Assembly: GCF_028554725.1 (NCBI RefSeq) | Contig: NC_071669.1 | Location: 806,001-870,000, forward strand | DNA from: Zeugodacus cucurbitae | Lineage: Eukaryota; Arthropoda; Insecta; Diptera; Tephritidae | Direction: 5' to 3' | DNA length: 64,000 bases | Shown: piece after piece, positions 48,609-61,000 of the stretch | Numbering within the stretch: the first letter of the stretch is position 1 | Layout: each line of letters opens with the position of its first letter | Translations under genes and position numbers: made by a program | Notes under the pieces: model-generated | Told to the model about the DNA's origin: nothing | The model's input: the letters and a program-made list of their open reading frames with translations, nothing else | The model's database searches: none

Positions 48609-48727
48609 GTTTATTTATACGACCCGATGAGACCAATCTTTACACGACGCTGGAACCAACACTAAGCAGCAACCCGAACGTGTACTTCCAACGCGGCGGT
48701 GCTGTGCATCCAGGCATGATGTACTAG
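48609..48727 (+). CDS. class C orphan GPCR, final coding exon
   Basis: The last 38 codons continue in phase 1 (G+GT) as GLFIRPDETNLYTTLEPTLS, then SNPNVYFQRGGAVHPGMMY and TAG. The complexity is high and third positions look coding (ACG, CTG, AAC, TTC, GGC), unlike the flanking DNA. The distinct Tyr-containing end may be a docking or sorting signal, as an inference. The total protein is 793 aa. Confidence 0.87.
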
Positions 48728-49168
48728 GGATAACCAACGAATTCCATGCGGAAGCTTAAAAATTCACCGAGACGCGAGTGAATTAAGGAGACGACATTGG
48801 CTGCTGGCAGAGGTGACGAAAGAGCCGCGCCACAGTCGAGCACTGAGCAACTCAAAGTATAAAAGTATAACTTAATGCAATACGAAACGCTAAGCTAAGT
48901 TATAAACTGCAAACAAAATTATTTTTTTTTATTAAACTTAGAAATTAGACATATGAGAATCCATTTTTGTAGCTCTTAAGTCCAAACGTCTAAGTTGTAA
49001 GAACTCCAAGTGCACATTTGCTCCCAGGGAGTGTATTTAGCATAAGAACCACAACACTACACGTATTACTTAAGTTAAGTTGTACTTAAGCACTTAAGCA
49101 CGTAAGCAAAGTAACGAGGAACAAACGTTAATGAGGAAGCGAAAACGCTACGAAAATAAAGTAATAAA
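48728..49168 (+). other. 3' UTR of the GPCR gene with candidate poly(A) signals
   Basis: ATTAAA lies near 48931, and AATAAA at 49155-49160 and 49163-49168. The sequence is rich in CTTAAG and ACTTAAG near 49070-49100. The true 3' end is not determined and could extend further, as another AATAAA lies near 49230. Confidence 0.5.
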
Positions 49169-50741
49169 AAACAAAAAACTTGGTTCGCAAAGACTCAAAC
49201 TGTATTTCATAAGCGACCACACGCATTAACAATAAACTAGACTTAAGAAACGAACACTCATAGCACATTAAGAGCAATTAAAGCTAGATTCATTTCATGT
49301 ACAATTATAAGCTGGAGAACATAAGCGCTGCAACAACACCACATAAGGAAGCAATCAAAACATAATGCTGCAAATGAACTTACGCTTACTTAATGGCTCC
49401 GCAATTTACACGCGATTCTCAACGCGCTAACCAATTTGTGATGGGCGATTAATGCGCAGTCGTAACAGAGCGCGCTGCGTGTCGCTGCAATGGAGCGCGT
49501 GATGAGAGCGCTGAGGCTAAGCGCATGGCGGCGCGGTACGTAAAGGGCGTTGAGCGCAAAATGAAAACAACAACAAACATTTTTAGACAAGCGCCAAGGT
49601 GTTGTGCGCGGCGTTCAATTCAAGAGCTGCGCAGCGCCGCTTTACGCCATGCCAAACGCGCAGCCTTAGCATCAGCTGCCAGTGAAAGTGTTTCGTTGCA
49701 TAAGTCGACGGCCAACGGCCGATTCGAAGGCAAATAAAAGCAAACAAAGCAATAAGCGGCCGTAAGCCGCAAAGAATGTGAAGTGAAGTGAAGTGCTTTC
49801 GGTTTTTATTTTGATTGCCAATTTCTAAATATACTCGCCACCCAGCAGCTCCGACATTTTATTAACAATATCGCTTTTTCGGTGTTTTGTATGCCGCGCA
49901 CCTCAGCGCCATCAACTACGCAGCGCATACGAGTGGCGCGACGCGCACTTGAAGTGTAACGAAAGCAGACACTGTGAATGGCAAACGCATTGTTGTTGTG
50001 CTTTTCAATAAATTTCATGCGCAGCTTAAATTAGTTGAAAGCATACATTTTTCAATTTTGATTTTCGATTTTTGCTTTTTAGCTTAAGTACCAATGCACT
50101 TACGTAAGTTTAAGTCAATTTTAAATTGCTAGTAATTACTTGTAAATAAACGATAATAATAATAATTACAAATATAATAACAATAACGTGAAAATGTAGC
50201 TGTAAGTCCAACAATACATACACATATGTATGTTTAGTGTTAAATAAGTCTCTTAATATAAATACACTTATGTATTACAATAAGCGCTTCCATATTCGAA
50301 TATTTGTGTGTTTTTCTTTAAGTATTGAGTACTTAAGTACTTGTAAGCATGTAAGTGATGATGATTGTGTACTTGTAAGTATTCGCCGACTTGTCAATAC
50401 GAACTCTTTTACAATGTTACAATGTATGAAAAGAGCAAAAGTTTTAATAAAATATATCGAGTAAACGAAAATATATGTAAGGAAATACAACCCTGAATTT
50501 TCACTTAGTTCGAATCGCTTGAAAACGGTAAGTTTCTAAACAGCAATATCGCAATCAAATTTAAAGTTTGATTTCAAGAGAGCTTACACCAGTTTAAAAG
50601 CTTCAAAGCTTTTAGGAGGAGAGAATTAGTGTTGTAGTCTCAATGTGTAGATATCAGAACTATCGCGACAGCAGCGGCATCTATCGATTTACATTTGACT
50701 TATTTGAAAATTCTGTCTAATATTGCCTAATCATTATATAA
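49169..50741. other. non-coding DNA after the GPCR gene
   Basis: No gene is supported. The 49390-49737 block is GC-richer, with overlapping frames on both strands. The 50320-50400 block has AAGTACTT/GTAAGT repeats including the palindrome AGTACTTAAGTACT. Confidence 0.45.
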
Positions 50742-51527
50742 CAAGAAAAAACGTTAACTTCGGCTGTACCGAAGCTAATATACCCTTCACAGGTGCATTT
50801 CTTTTAGTAACTATGTGTTTAAGCAAATCTAAAGACGTAAGTAAAAAAAAGAAAACATTTTACTAATCCATGTCAAATTTCGTGAAGCTACCACGTCAAA
50901 TGCGAAAAATTTTCCATACAAGCCCTTGATTCCGATCGTTCAGTTTGTATGGCAGCTATATGCTATAGTAAACCGATCTGAACAATTTTTTCGGGGATTA
51001 AATAATTTCTATGGACAATAACTCACACCAAAGATATGTAGTAAAATGCGGAAGTTTTCCATACAACCCCTTGATTCCGATCGTTCGGTTTGTAAGGCAG
51101 CTATATGCTATAGTGAACTGATGTGAACAATTTTTTCGGAGATTAAATAATTTATATGGACAATAACTCACACCAAATTTCGTGAAGATATGTAGTAAAA
51201 TGCGGAAGTTTTCCATACAAGCCCTTGATTCCGATCGTTCAGTTTGTATGGCAGCTATATGATATAGTGGTCCGATATCGGCAGTTCCGACAAATGAGCA
51301 GCTTCTTGAAGAGAAAATAACATCTGCAAAATTTCAAAACGATATCTTAAAAACTGAAGGACTAGTTCGTATATATACAGACGGACAGACAGACGGACAT
51401 GGCTAAATCGACTCAGCTCAATATACTGATCATTTATATATATACTTTAAAGGGTCTCCGACACTACCTTCTGGGTGTTACAAACATCGTGACAAACTTA
51501 ATATACCCTGTCTGTTCAGGGTATAAA
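50742..51527 (-). mobile_element. element A, copy 3 (~0.79 kb)
   Basis: Starts CAAGAAAAAACGTTAACTTC with the CTTCGG/CCGAAG hairpin. It ends in ATATACCCTGTCTGTTCAGG then GTATA, where the hairpin loop is expanded by four bases relative to copy 2. Three internal units are visible (GTTTGTATGGCAGCTATAT-like at about 50943, 51088 and 51241). It is the longest of the three copies, with no coding capacity. Confidence 0.82.
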
Positions 51528-51778
51528 AATTAATGGTTTAAAATAAAATTAATTCCAGCGACATCTTTTGGCCATGCTTTTAAGCTAGACAAGTTAGATG
51601 AAAAGCATTGGGATCTGTCGAGCCTTTGAGTACTTCAATATTCAAAAACTAAGTTGCATTTAGTTATTTCATTACTTTGTTGAGTTGCCATTTCTTCGAA
51701 ATATAAGCAAGTGAGTATAGACATAACCTAAATTAATTCTTTGAGCTTGCTTCGTGGAATTTTCTACTTAGCTACTTT
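51528..51778. other. AT-rich spacer
   Basis: No gene or repeat recognised. Confidence 0.35.
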
Positions 51779-52012
51779 CTAATAACATTTACACATGAGT
51801 GCTTTTCGAACATTCATAATTAGCAGTAAAAATGCAATTCCTTGGAGAAGAGAAAGAATGGAGACTAAGCAATTTGCAGCATTTTTAAGACCTGGAAATA
51901 TTTTAGCTGCTTGATTAAATGCATAAGCAATTACTAATTGCAATAATCCATGCAATATTATTTTGTGGGGTGCGGCAGTCGAAGCGATACTTATGAAATT
52001 AGTCACAAAAGA
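51779..52012 (-). other. possible 3' exon or relic encoding two GPCR-like helices
   Basis: A minus-strand open frame follows a plausible acceptor (TTGTATGTAACAG). It reads SFVTNFISIASTAAPHKII, then two hydrophobic stretches (LHGLLQLVIAYAF and VSILSLLQGIAFLLLIM) and ends NVRKALMCKCY-stop. The second stretch resembles TM7 of secretin/Methuselah-like receptors (LQG-x-hydrophobic-R-x-L). There are no matching upstream exons and no poly(A) signal just after it. It could be an isolated relic or chance. Confidence 0.22.
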
Positions 52013-55000
52013 TCTGTTACATACAAATTGAGGTTATGTGGTATTAAGTTGATATTCCTCAGCGGCCCTAATGTATATTGAGGTAGAATTGCCATCACAG
52101 AAGTAGTTCATAAAGGCGCACACTCAGAACGTAGGACATCAAAAATATCAACTGAGTAAAGTCAAAGTTAAAGCCGTCCCTGCAAATTAGCATCAAGATT
52201 AATTATGCCTCACTAAACAAGCAGATAAAAAAATGTCAAATTAAGGCAAACTGACAGCTGATGCCACGTTGCTGCACATACAATCTGAGTGTATTGAGTA
52301 GGGCGCACCGAGTGCAAGGCTGATTGAGTGGGCAGCAACGCGCACGCTAATAATTGGAACGGAAGAACTGTCGTCTCGCTGGACTGACCACCACAACGAC
52401 AATGTCGCATATGCACCACCAGTGTGGCAACGCACTTTGCGGCCTCAACTGCACTACTTTAATTCGTTCGCGTCTAATCCACTTAAGTCGGCGCGCATGG
52501 ACGCAATTCATCATGGAGTACCGTGTTGCCACATTCAAACTTATGCAAGAACATGATTCAATGCGCAAACGTGGCGCTGAGTAGACAAATCGCCGAGACA
52601 AATAAAAGCAGAATAGGCCTGCATTGACTGCCAGAGACCAGCGAGGAATTGAGCGCCACTCCACTGGCTGCGGCGCATGCGTTAAATTTACCATTTAAAG
52701 CAATCGATTTCAATTAATTTTGAATGTGCAACACAGATCCATGACATTGGTGCAACACTTTTGGCACGCGCTGGCAGTGGGTGGATGCCAGCGACGGTGC
52801 GCCGGAGCGTCGTGTGTGCATTTGAAAAATGGAGCAAATTCGAGTTTTACTTGCCTCTTTTGCATTACCGTATAGCAGTTGCTGTGGATGTTCTGTGGCG
52901 TGTTTGCGCAGATTGGGTGTTGCTGCGTCGCCTTGGCGCCATTGCAACGCCTTCAACCACATTTTGAGTTATGAAGTGTGCTCGGCTGGTGAAGTTGGTC
53001 GGCAATGGCTGGGCAAATGTTTGTGTGTGTTGGCGTCGGTTGAAGCGCCAGTCGCGCTTCTGCGCTATAGTCTCCACCACAGCCAAAGGGCGTGTACGTC
53101 TTGCGCGCTGTCATCCTTGCCGTGTCTTGTCCTGTCTTAGCATAGCCACGGTGTGGTAGAATCAAATGACTGGCGTGTTGGTCTCAGTTTTCAACAGAAT
53201 GCCAGTAGCTGCAATTGCTGTTGCTAAAAATACCGAAACGAATAACGGACCTTGTTGAGTAGCTTGTATTGCATAGCGGTAAAATGTTGCACAACATTTA
53301 CTGGCTTACTTTGAAGAATATTGGAAATGTCAGTTGGAGGAAGTTATTATGGATTGTTGTACAAAATCTTACTTTAAGACTGATACGGAAAGGGTCAATA
53401 GAATAACCGTATCTAACTTAGGAGAAACAATTGAAGAAGATTTAAGTACTCATATACTAATAAACGACAAACAAGTCGATAAAAACAACTAAAGACTACT
53501 TAAGATTATTTAACATACTTTAGGTGACCTTTGACCCCTTCGACTAATATGCGTCTTGAGACTACGTTGGCGGGAGCGGACTCTTTCAATTAGGGCGCAA
53601 ATTGAGTTCCATAAAATTTCGACCTCTCTTATTATATTGCTATGTTAACAGTGAGGAGTCATATTTATTTTTTTTTGTTCAGCAAATTGCCTTACGACAG
53701 CAGTTTCCCCATAAAAAAATACTCCTTCGACACTAAGTGTTAACTTTGTGTTTTTTTTTTTTTAATAAAAATACCAGTTTTACAGGCAGCAATAAGTGAA
53801 TTAATTTCCAGTTTTGTTTAAATTGAATTTTCTTAAATTTTGTTTTTAGATTCTTAGTTTATAACAATTACAGCATCTTCAGGCTTTTCGTTGTCATTAT
53901 TTTCTTGTGAAGCTCATTTCTAGTCTCATTTTAAATGAAATCATTTTTTCACAGAAACCTTGCTAATTCACAAGCCCACCACTTTAAACCTGGTCTTACA
54001 CACATTCGAGTGCCTTCGAAAATACTTCATCTTCGTCTCTCATCAGTGCACAGTGATTTGCGAAAATATTCCAGGTATTTTCACACTTTCGAATGCGGGC
54101 ATTTCTATGAAGCCTATTAGTGGACAACTATTTGAGCGCCGACACTTCTTTGATGGATTCCACGATCGGCGTAAATGAAATTGTTACACCGGCCAAGCCA
54201 CTCACTAATTGTTGCCTTAATGAGATTGCCATGGCAGTGCATCAAGTGATGGCCAGACGCCTATAGGTATGAGTCCGGCGTCGATTTCAAATGAATGCGC
54301 CGCTTGTAATGCTGCAGCCAATGAGCGCCATAATTGAACGCTGGGGAGCAGAGTGAACGAGGCAGCTGAAATAGTGCGTCAAAGCACGGCAACGCTGGCG
54401 GGTTGGTGCGGCGAACTGAATGCGCCGGCGGCAGACACTTCGCACAGCATCTAGCGCAAAAACCTTAAATGCGCGACACAACAACAACTGTGCTGCAACA
54501 AAGTCGGCGTAATAAACTTCGTAGAAAATGTAAGATCCCCAGCGACATTTGCAGCGAGCGCCGACTAATAATGTGACGACATTGACGTGCTGGCTGTGTT
54601 TTAGAATACAAGCGTGTAGTTGTTTTTTTCAACAGCAAGACAGACAAGAGCGCCGCATAGAGTCTCTGATGCGGCAGTGGTGATTACGACAAATATGGAG
54701 TTGGCGCTGACTTTCGTTGTGCGGTGTTAGTTACTCTCGTTGTTATTATTCTCGCTGTTTTTGTTGTTGTTGTCGTAGAACTTGCAAAGCTAGCAACAAA
54801 CCATTTCACGCTGAGCTGTCAGTGTCACACAATAAATGATACCGCAACTGATAAGATTGACAGCGCGCAAAGCTGAGCGCTGGCGGGTCTATGCGGGGCA
54901 AGCGTCATGTAATATGTACACGTCTGAAAATCGCCTGCCAGCAAAATTGCAATGATAAAGAAAGCAAACGAATGCGCCAACTAATAGAACTGCCAGGGCT

Positions 55001-58000
55001 GTCCTGCGCCAGCCAGTGACGACCGGCTCAAAGGGCCGAAGCGTTCGCATTAACACAAAACATCAAGCTATGTGCGCTGGAAGCTTTTGATTGGCATTTA
55101 TCAGCCGCACCAACAGCAAAAAACAGACTAACAGATATATACAATAAAGAATTGTGAAAAGTGTTCAAATCTATAACAAGAGCGGAATTCCATTTGATTT
55201 CGTTCTGCTGGCAAAAAGCGTTGCGGCAAGGAGATCACACTAAAATTTGATTGACTCGTGATATGAGGCGCGGTGATGGTTAAGACCGGCTCCCAGCCTC
55301 TTCGCTGTCAGCTGCTCTTGCAAAACGGCGGGTGTCGCTTTAATTGAGCGAGATGAAGAATTTACGCAAAGTCATCTATGCTCACTTGCATTGAGAAGAA
55401 AGAAGCTCAGCAGCTCTAGGAAACAGAAAACCTCCAATGCTGTATAAGGATTATATGTACCCTCTATACTCTATTTTTATTTGCTGGCTCCGATATATGT
55501 GCATTATCTTCAAACGGTACATTCCGCTCCGGTGTCAGGTCAGTAAATGCTTATTATTTCTCTCCTTTGTGGCAAACACAACCGCCAGAAAACCTGCTCA
55601 CCACATAAATAATATCTCATCCACTCCCACAATACAATTAAAATTCCATTGATTGGACAAAGCGTTTAATTGCCGCCATAAGGAGTTCTCAACTCTTCTT
55701 GTTTTACTTTTTGGTGAACCCACGATGCTGCACACCCAACAAGTCGCGGCCAACGAAAGTGCCAGAAATAAATTTCCTTTCGCGAACTCGGCGGTTTCGT
55801 GCCATTACACCCATATATTGACTCGGACCGACAGACGCTAGCAACCTTTATACTTTCTCGTATCTCTTTGCTGTCAAATTGAAATCATAAAAGTCATATT
55901 TGAAAATTTACTTGCCACACGCCGCCACATTTTGCGGAAATGACCGAGGAAGCAGCGAATTCCAGTAAGCAGTTGGCAGTGGCCGCCAGCGACCGCAGCA
56001 GATGGCAGCGCCGATAGGCAAGGTCGGCAGCGTCTGCACTTTGGACGCTCCATAAAGAAAGCGGTGCGGCACTCAGAGCCCACGAGCTAATGGAAGGCGG
56101 TGGTGGCAGCTGAATCATTACTCATAAGCAACACAGCAGGCTTAGAGGAGCCGAGGATATTTGCGCAAATGCATTGCCGATATTGGAGCTGCGCGCCGTT
56201 TGCGCAGAAACGTGACTTCTGGGTAAACGCCCAACGCAAAGTGTGCAGTTCTGCGGGAGCCAAATCGAAGTGAATTACGAGTGAGCTGAGCAAGCATAAT
56301 TAGCCATAAGAGTGTAACGGTATTACATGATTACATATTGAAACTGATGCAGAAATTCGGACGAGTTTAAAGGAAACGTTATATCGTTAGAGTTGAATTA
56401 TCATTCTCATTTATTCTACTACTTAGACGAGATATTCTGCGAAGATCGGGCTAGCTATGAGATGGACTTTAATATCTCTCGCTTACAGCAGTCGTTATGG
56501 TTTGAATAGTATATTTACATATTTTCCGAAAATTTAAGGAAAGATACTTTTTCAATTCAATAGACTACGAAGAGAAGTTGCATAATCATCCCACATTTGT
56601 ATCTGTATGATTTAAAAAAAAATAAAGCATTTTGCAACACAGTCTACGCCACCCACACCCTAACAAGCAAGCAGCCGATCAGCCCCCGATTCCACCCAAA
56701 ATTCCCTGCGAATGACATATGCACAGAAATCTGTGGCTCCATAGGTACACATGTAAGCGCTTGTTTGACACTCACCAGCTCCAGCGTACTTGCGCACAAA
56801 CCAACGACTGGGCGTCCACCCTAAGTCATGCATTGTATCTCAAGTGCAAACTTAATAAATTTACACCACTGTTATCGTAAATTCACTTTTGCTGAAAAAT
56901 GCAATTTTTCTTTCTTCCACAAATGGACGGACGGTCGGACAACTAAATGGGTCGAAGAGGTAGAAAAATAAGGAATATCATAAAATGCTAAGTAGACACT
57001 TACACACATATCTATGTAGCCTTGAGTGGTCGCCTGGCAGTCCGGTGAACCGCGTATGCAGCGCTGACGGCTCCTCATTTGGCGCGCATTGCTCTTTGTT
57101 GCACGAAGCATGCTGGGCTTTAATCACGAAGTGTCAACATAAAACACCCAATGCCATAAGTAATATGTTGCAATAGTAAAGAAATAGTGAAAAACACAGC
57201 AAAGCCCTTCGCTTCGGACGTCCACTGCTGAACGCGGTACTCGGTGGGCAACCCACAGCCGGCCACATTGCCTTTGTGCAAATGCGTGGGATTTCCGTAC
57301 CAGCTGAACTGGTGATCACTGAAAGGCTTAGAGCTTGGGTGTGTGTTCTATTTTACTTTCGTTGCTGAGTAGTAGATGGTAATCTCATTACGCCTCTGCT
57401 CATATCGTCGTCTATGAGTTTGTTTTCGTATTGGACGCTTCTTTTTATTTATGCTCCAGAGTTTGGCTATCTTCGCATGGCATGACATATGTGGAGCAGT
57501 TAAAGGCACTTTTGCTTTTAAATAGCTGAGCAAATGACAAAAAAAGTGTTTCTCATGAGGACGGTGACGCGAGAGGAAAACTGAATTTTTTGTATTGAAA
57601 ACCAATGCCTCCATGAAATAACGAGGAACATAGAACTCACTGCGTTTTAAAGAAACCAAAGAAAACAGAAATTAGCTTGGACTTGATATGAGCTCCCTTT
57701 TTCACAGTTTTTGCTCTTTGGTCTTGCAGCTACTTTGAAAATACATTTGTTGGGAAATTAGCTAAGCGTCCACAAAGTTATGAATATGTTGCATTTGAGT
57801 GTAAATTTTTTGCTCTGCAGTTACTGCTGTTCGGCGGGGAAAGACTCCTTTCGACGTTTGTGGTGATCGGCAGCTCAGCTCATGACAGCGCCAAAGCAGC
57901 TGCGGTTGACTGTAGGATTTGAATTCCTTTTATGGGTGGCGGCGTTTGCTATTTGCTATTCGGTTGTTATATTTCGGCTGCTGGTTGTGTCTTTCCCCGC

Positions 58001-61000
58001 CGTCCCTGCACATATCCATTTGGCGTTACTTGGCAGGTATTTATGGAATTTATGTTTGTTCATTGAAAAAACAGTCACATAAAAAGCACACAATACAATA
58101 AGGAAAGCTTCAATAACCAACCGGAGCAATAATAAAACACAAAAGGTTGTCTGCATTGTTGTACGAGTACGAGTACAAGTTGTCCACTGTGTCGCAAGAA
58201 ACAACAAATTTATGTTCACCTCGATGGCATAATTCTAACATGACTGGCTGACGTGTTTCCTTGCTTGTTACAGGCTGTTCTCATTGTTGTTGTTGCTTCG
58301 TTTTGTTTAACAGAAATGCAATTTCGTAAGGAAATTTGCATGAAATTCACTTTTTGTAGCAAAATTACGAGAAGACGACGTTTTGAATTTTCTGGTTCTC
58401 AGGTTATACCTTTATATACATATATTTTAACCGAAAATGCTTCGCTGGAGAGTACTACCGAACAAACTGTTACTTGGTTGATTCAATTTTCAGTGGGACC
58501 AAACACGTTGTATACAGTTGTGGACTTTCAAGACGTAAAAAAAAGAAAACCATTTAATTTGTATTTTGCTGTTTCATGTATCATTTCCTTAAGTCTCGAA
58601 AATTATCGTATTTCCCCTATAATAAAGTCAATAAACTGCCAAACCCGATTGACGCTTGTACGTTATTCATATTATGCAAGTATCGCTTGATTCTTGTAAA
58701 TTAGGGTGGGCCTGTTTTTCCGCGGCGTCTCTTTTCATTTTCTAAATGTAGCCCAGTAGACTTCCACTTATCTATTATTCTTTTGGATGTTTGGGCTCTT
58801 CATCTTTGGTGTGAGCTCTCAAGACCTTTCTCCGTCTATTATTGGAAGTTCCTCCATGAAATAGTTCACTGCGAATTCTCCTTTATACCAGAAACGATCT
58901 GAGATAATGAATATGTGTCATTTGGATGATCCAGACCAAAACTTTTCTCGATCTTTAGTTATGAAGTTCTTCAAGTTCCAGTATTCAAAGAAATAATATT
59001 GCAACCGTCTCACCGTCCACCCTAATCCATGCACTGTGTGCACAAATTGATACAGCTTCGGGTTATAAAAAACAAATGAAAAATTAATTACATCCGTGAG
59101 ACAACTTTTTTGTCACTTTCCTTAACGTGCAGCCCATCAACGTAGTTTACGTTACATTTGCAACGGAATATGCGCGAGCGTGTGTGTGTACCATTCTGGT
59201 TGTGCAACTAATAATTTCCACTTTATTTCTTACTCTCACTACCGGAGATTCTTACTTACCGGCCTGCCTTTGCCGTTTGTCACTGCTGCTTCTGTTGTTG
59301 TTATTGTTTTTGGTATTGGGGCAGGCAACAGCTATAATTTCTAATTTACATACATCAGCGTCAACGAGAATACGAAAGCGACTACGTGTATGCCACTTAC
59401 GTAATCCTATCCATAATTGCTCCTGTGCAGCAGTCTGGCAAAACCACCTCAAGTCCGCTGTGCCTGTGGAGTCTGCGGCCCGGCCTGCATTGATGCCTGC
59501 GTCTGAGTATACTCGTAATCGTGCCACATTAACTCGCATACACAGTTCGCTGTAACATTTCCAACACCGCCACAGCATACTCGCTATGGCCTCTGGACAC
59601 TCGTTGTAGCGCCTAAATGGCGCGCTGAGCTCGCCACAATCATCCGCTCCAAGGCTGCAGTTATCGCTTTTTTCCTTGATTCATCATTCGCCAGTTTGCT
59701 GTTAATAATTTCAATCCTGTTTTGCGGTAATTTCAATTAGTGAGCCGAGGCGCGCCGCTCTCGCTGAGCAATGCTCCGTGCGCAGACGCACAACTGTTTT
59801 TAGACATCATAACTTGGAAGTAACTTATGCCGAGGTCCATAGGCTTGCGGAAGTAGTGTGAATATCACAGTGCAGTGCGTCAGTGGGGAAAAATTCGTTG
59901 TTAGATTATGTGTTGACTAACTATAGTGAGCCCTACCGGAGATGTAGATTGCCGCAGAACCTTGGACTATGTATATTGGAGTAGTATTTATTGCGGAGTT
60001 TAGCGGAAGCCTACAGAACGAATATGTGAGTTGTTCCAAGAACTTTTCTAATATATTATCTTTAGGCTAGGTATTTTTGTTGTGGATATTCGCAAATTCT
60101 TGCAAGTTCTTGAGTTTTTCTTTTCCCTGTCGGATAACGGGGAACAGTGAAAGCCTTTGAACACCAGAAATCCTCAAAATAACGGTATTAGCATTTTATA
60201 TTAATCTGTGATGCATCTAACCTCATTTCCTCACTGTCAACTGGATCTATTAAGCGTAGATGTGACCTCCATTAAAAGCTAGCTAACTTTAGTTGTTGTA
60301 ACCGCAGTCCGATAACTGTGGTTTAAATTACAAAATACCCAACAGGAACTGGAGAAGACATTAAATTCTTTTATTGAAGATTGAGTAGTCTTAGTGCCCA
60401 ATTCTTCAGGTCAACATATTATGTTACGTCGTGCAGACTGCCTTTAAAGGTCCCATCTTATAAAACTTGGGACATAATGGGTCCAAATGATATATATTTT
60501 CTCGAACTTGATTTACTAGATCGCGGTAGCTCATAGATCAGCTGATTCTATAAATTCATTCTAAACTTTCCTATTCGGCTATTGTGCAACCACTACAAAA
60601 TTAACTGTTTATCCATGCGGCGGCAATATTAGTGTAAGAAAGGCATGAGCAGTCCCCTCTATGGATATGGCAAACAACCATTACACGCAAACTGCCACAG
60701 CGCATCGAGAACATTAGTTTCCTAGTGCAATTGGTACTATCATGCTGCCTCGCACATTTGTCACATCATAGCGGCCGTTACAGGGGACAAACATGACACG
60801 ATCTCTGCGTGCAGGGTACGCAAATGTTGTGCGTCGGAATGGAAGAACAGAGGCGCAACAGCTTTAGGGATAACGATTGTCACGTTGTTTGTCGCTACAA
60901 AGAGTATCTCAACTCCTCCCGGCGCCAAATACCACGCCTGTGCAGCAACGACAGTGTGGCCACTAATTGTCAACTGGTTCCAGAGTCACGAGCTCGATCG

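Noticed and set aside
58253..58690. 145-codon frame starting with a signal-like hydrophobic stretch
   Set aside because: The hydrophobic start derives from TTG-rich DNA; the rest matches nothing and its length is within chance expectation.
59127..59555. 142-codon frame with a poly-Leu stretch
   Set aside because: Poly-Leu is a CTG/TTG repeat and the remainder has no recognisable domain.
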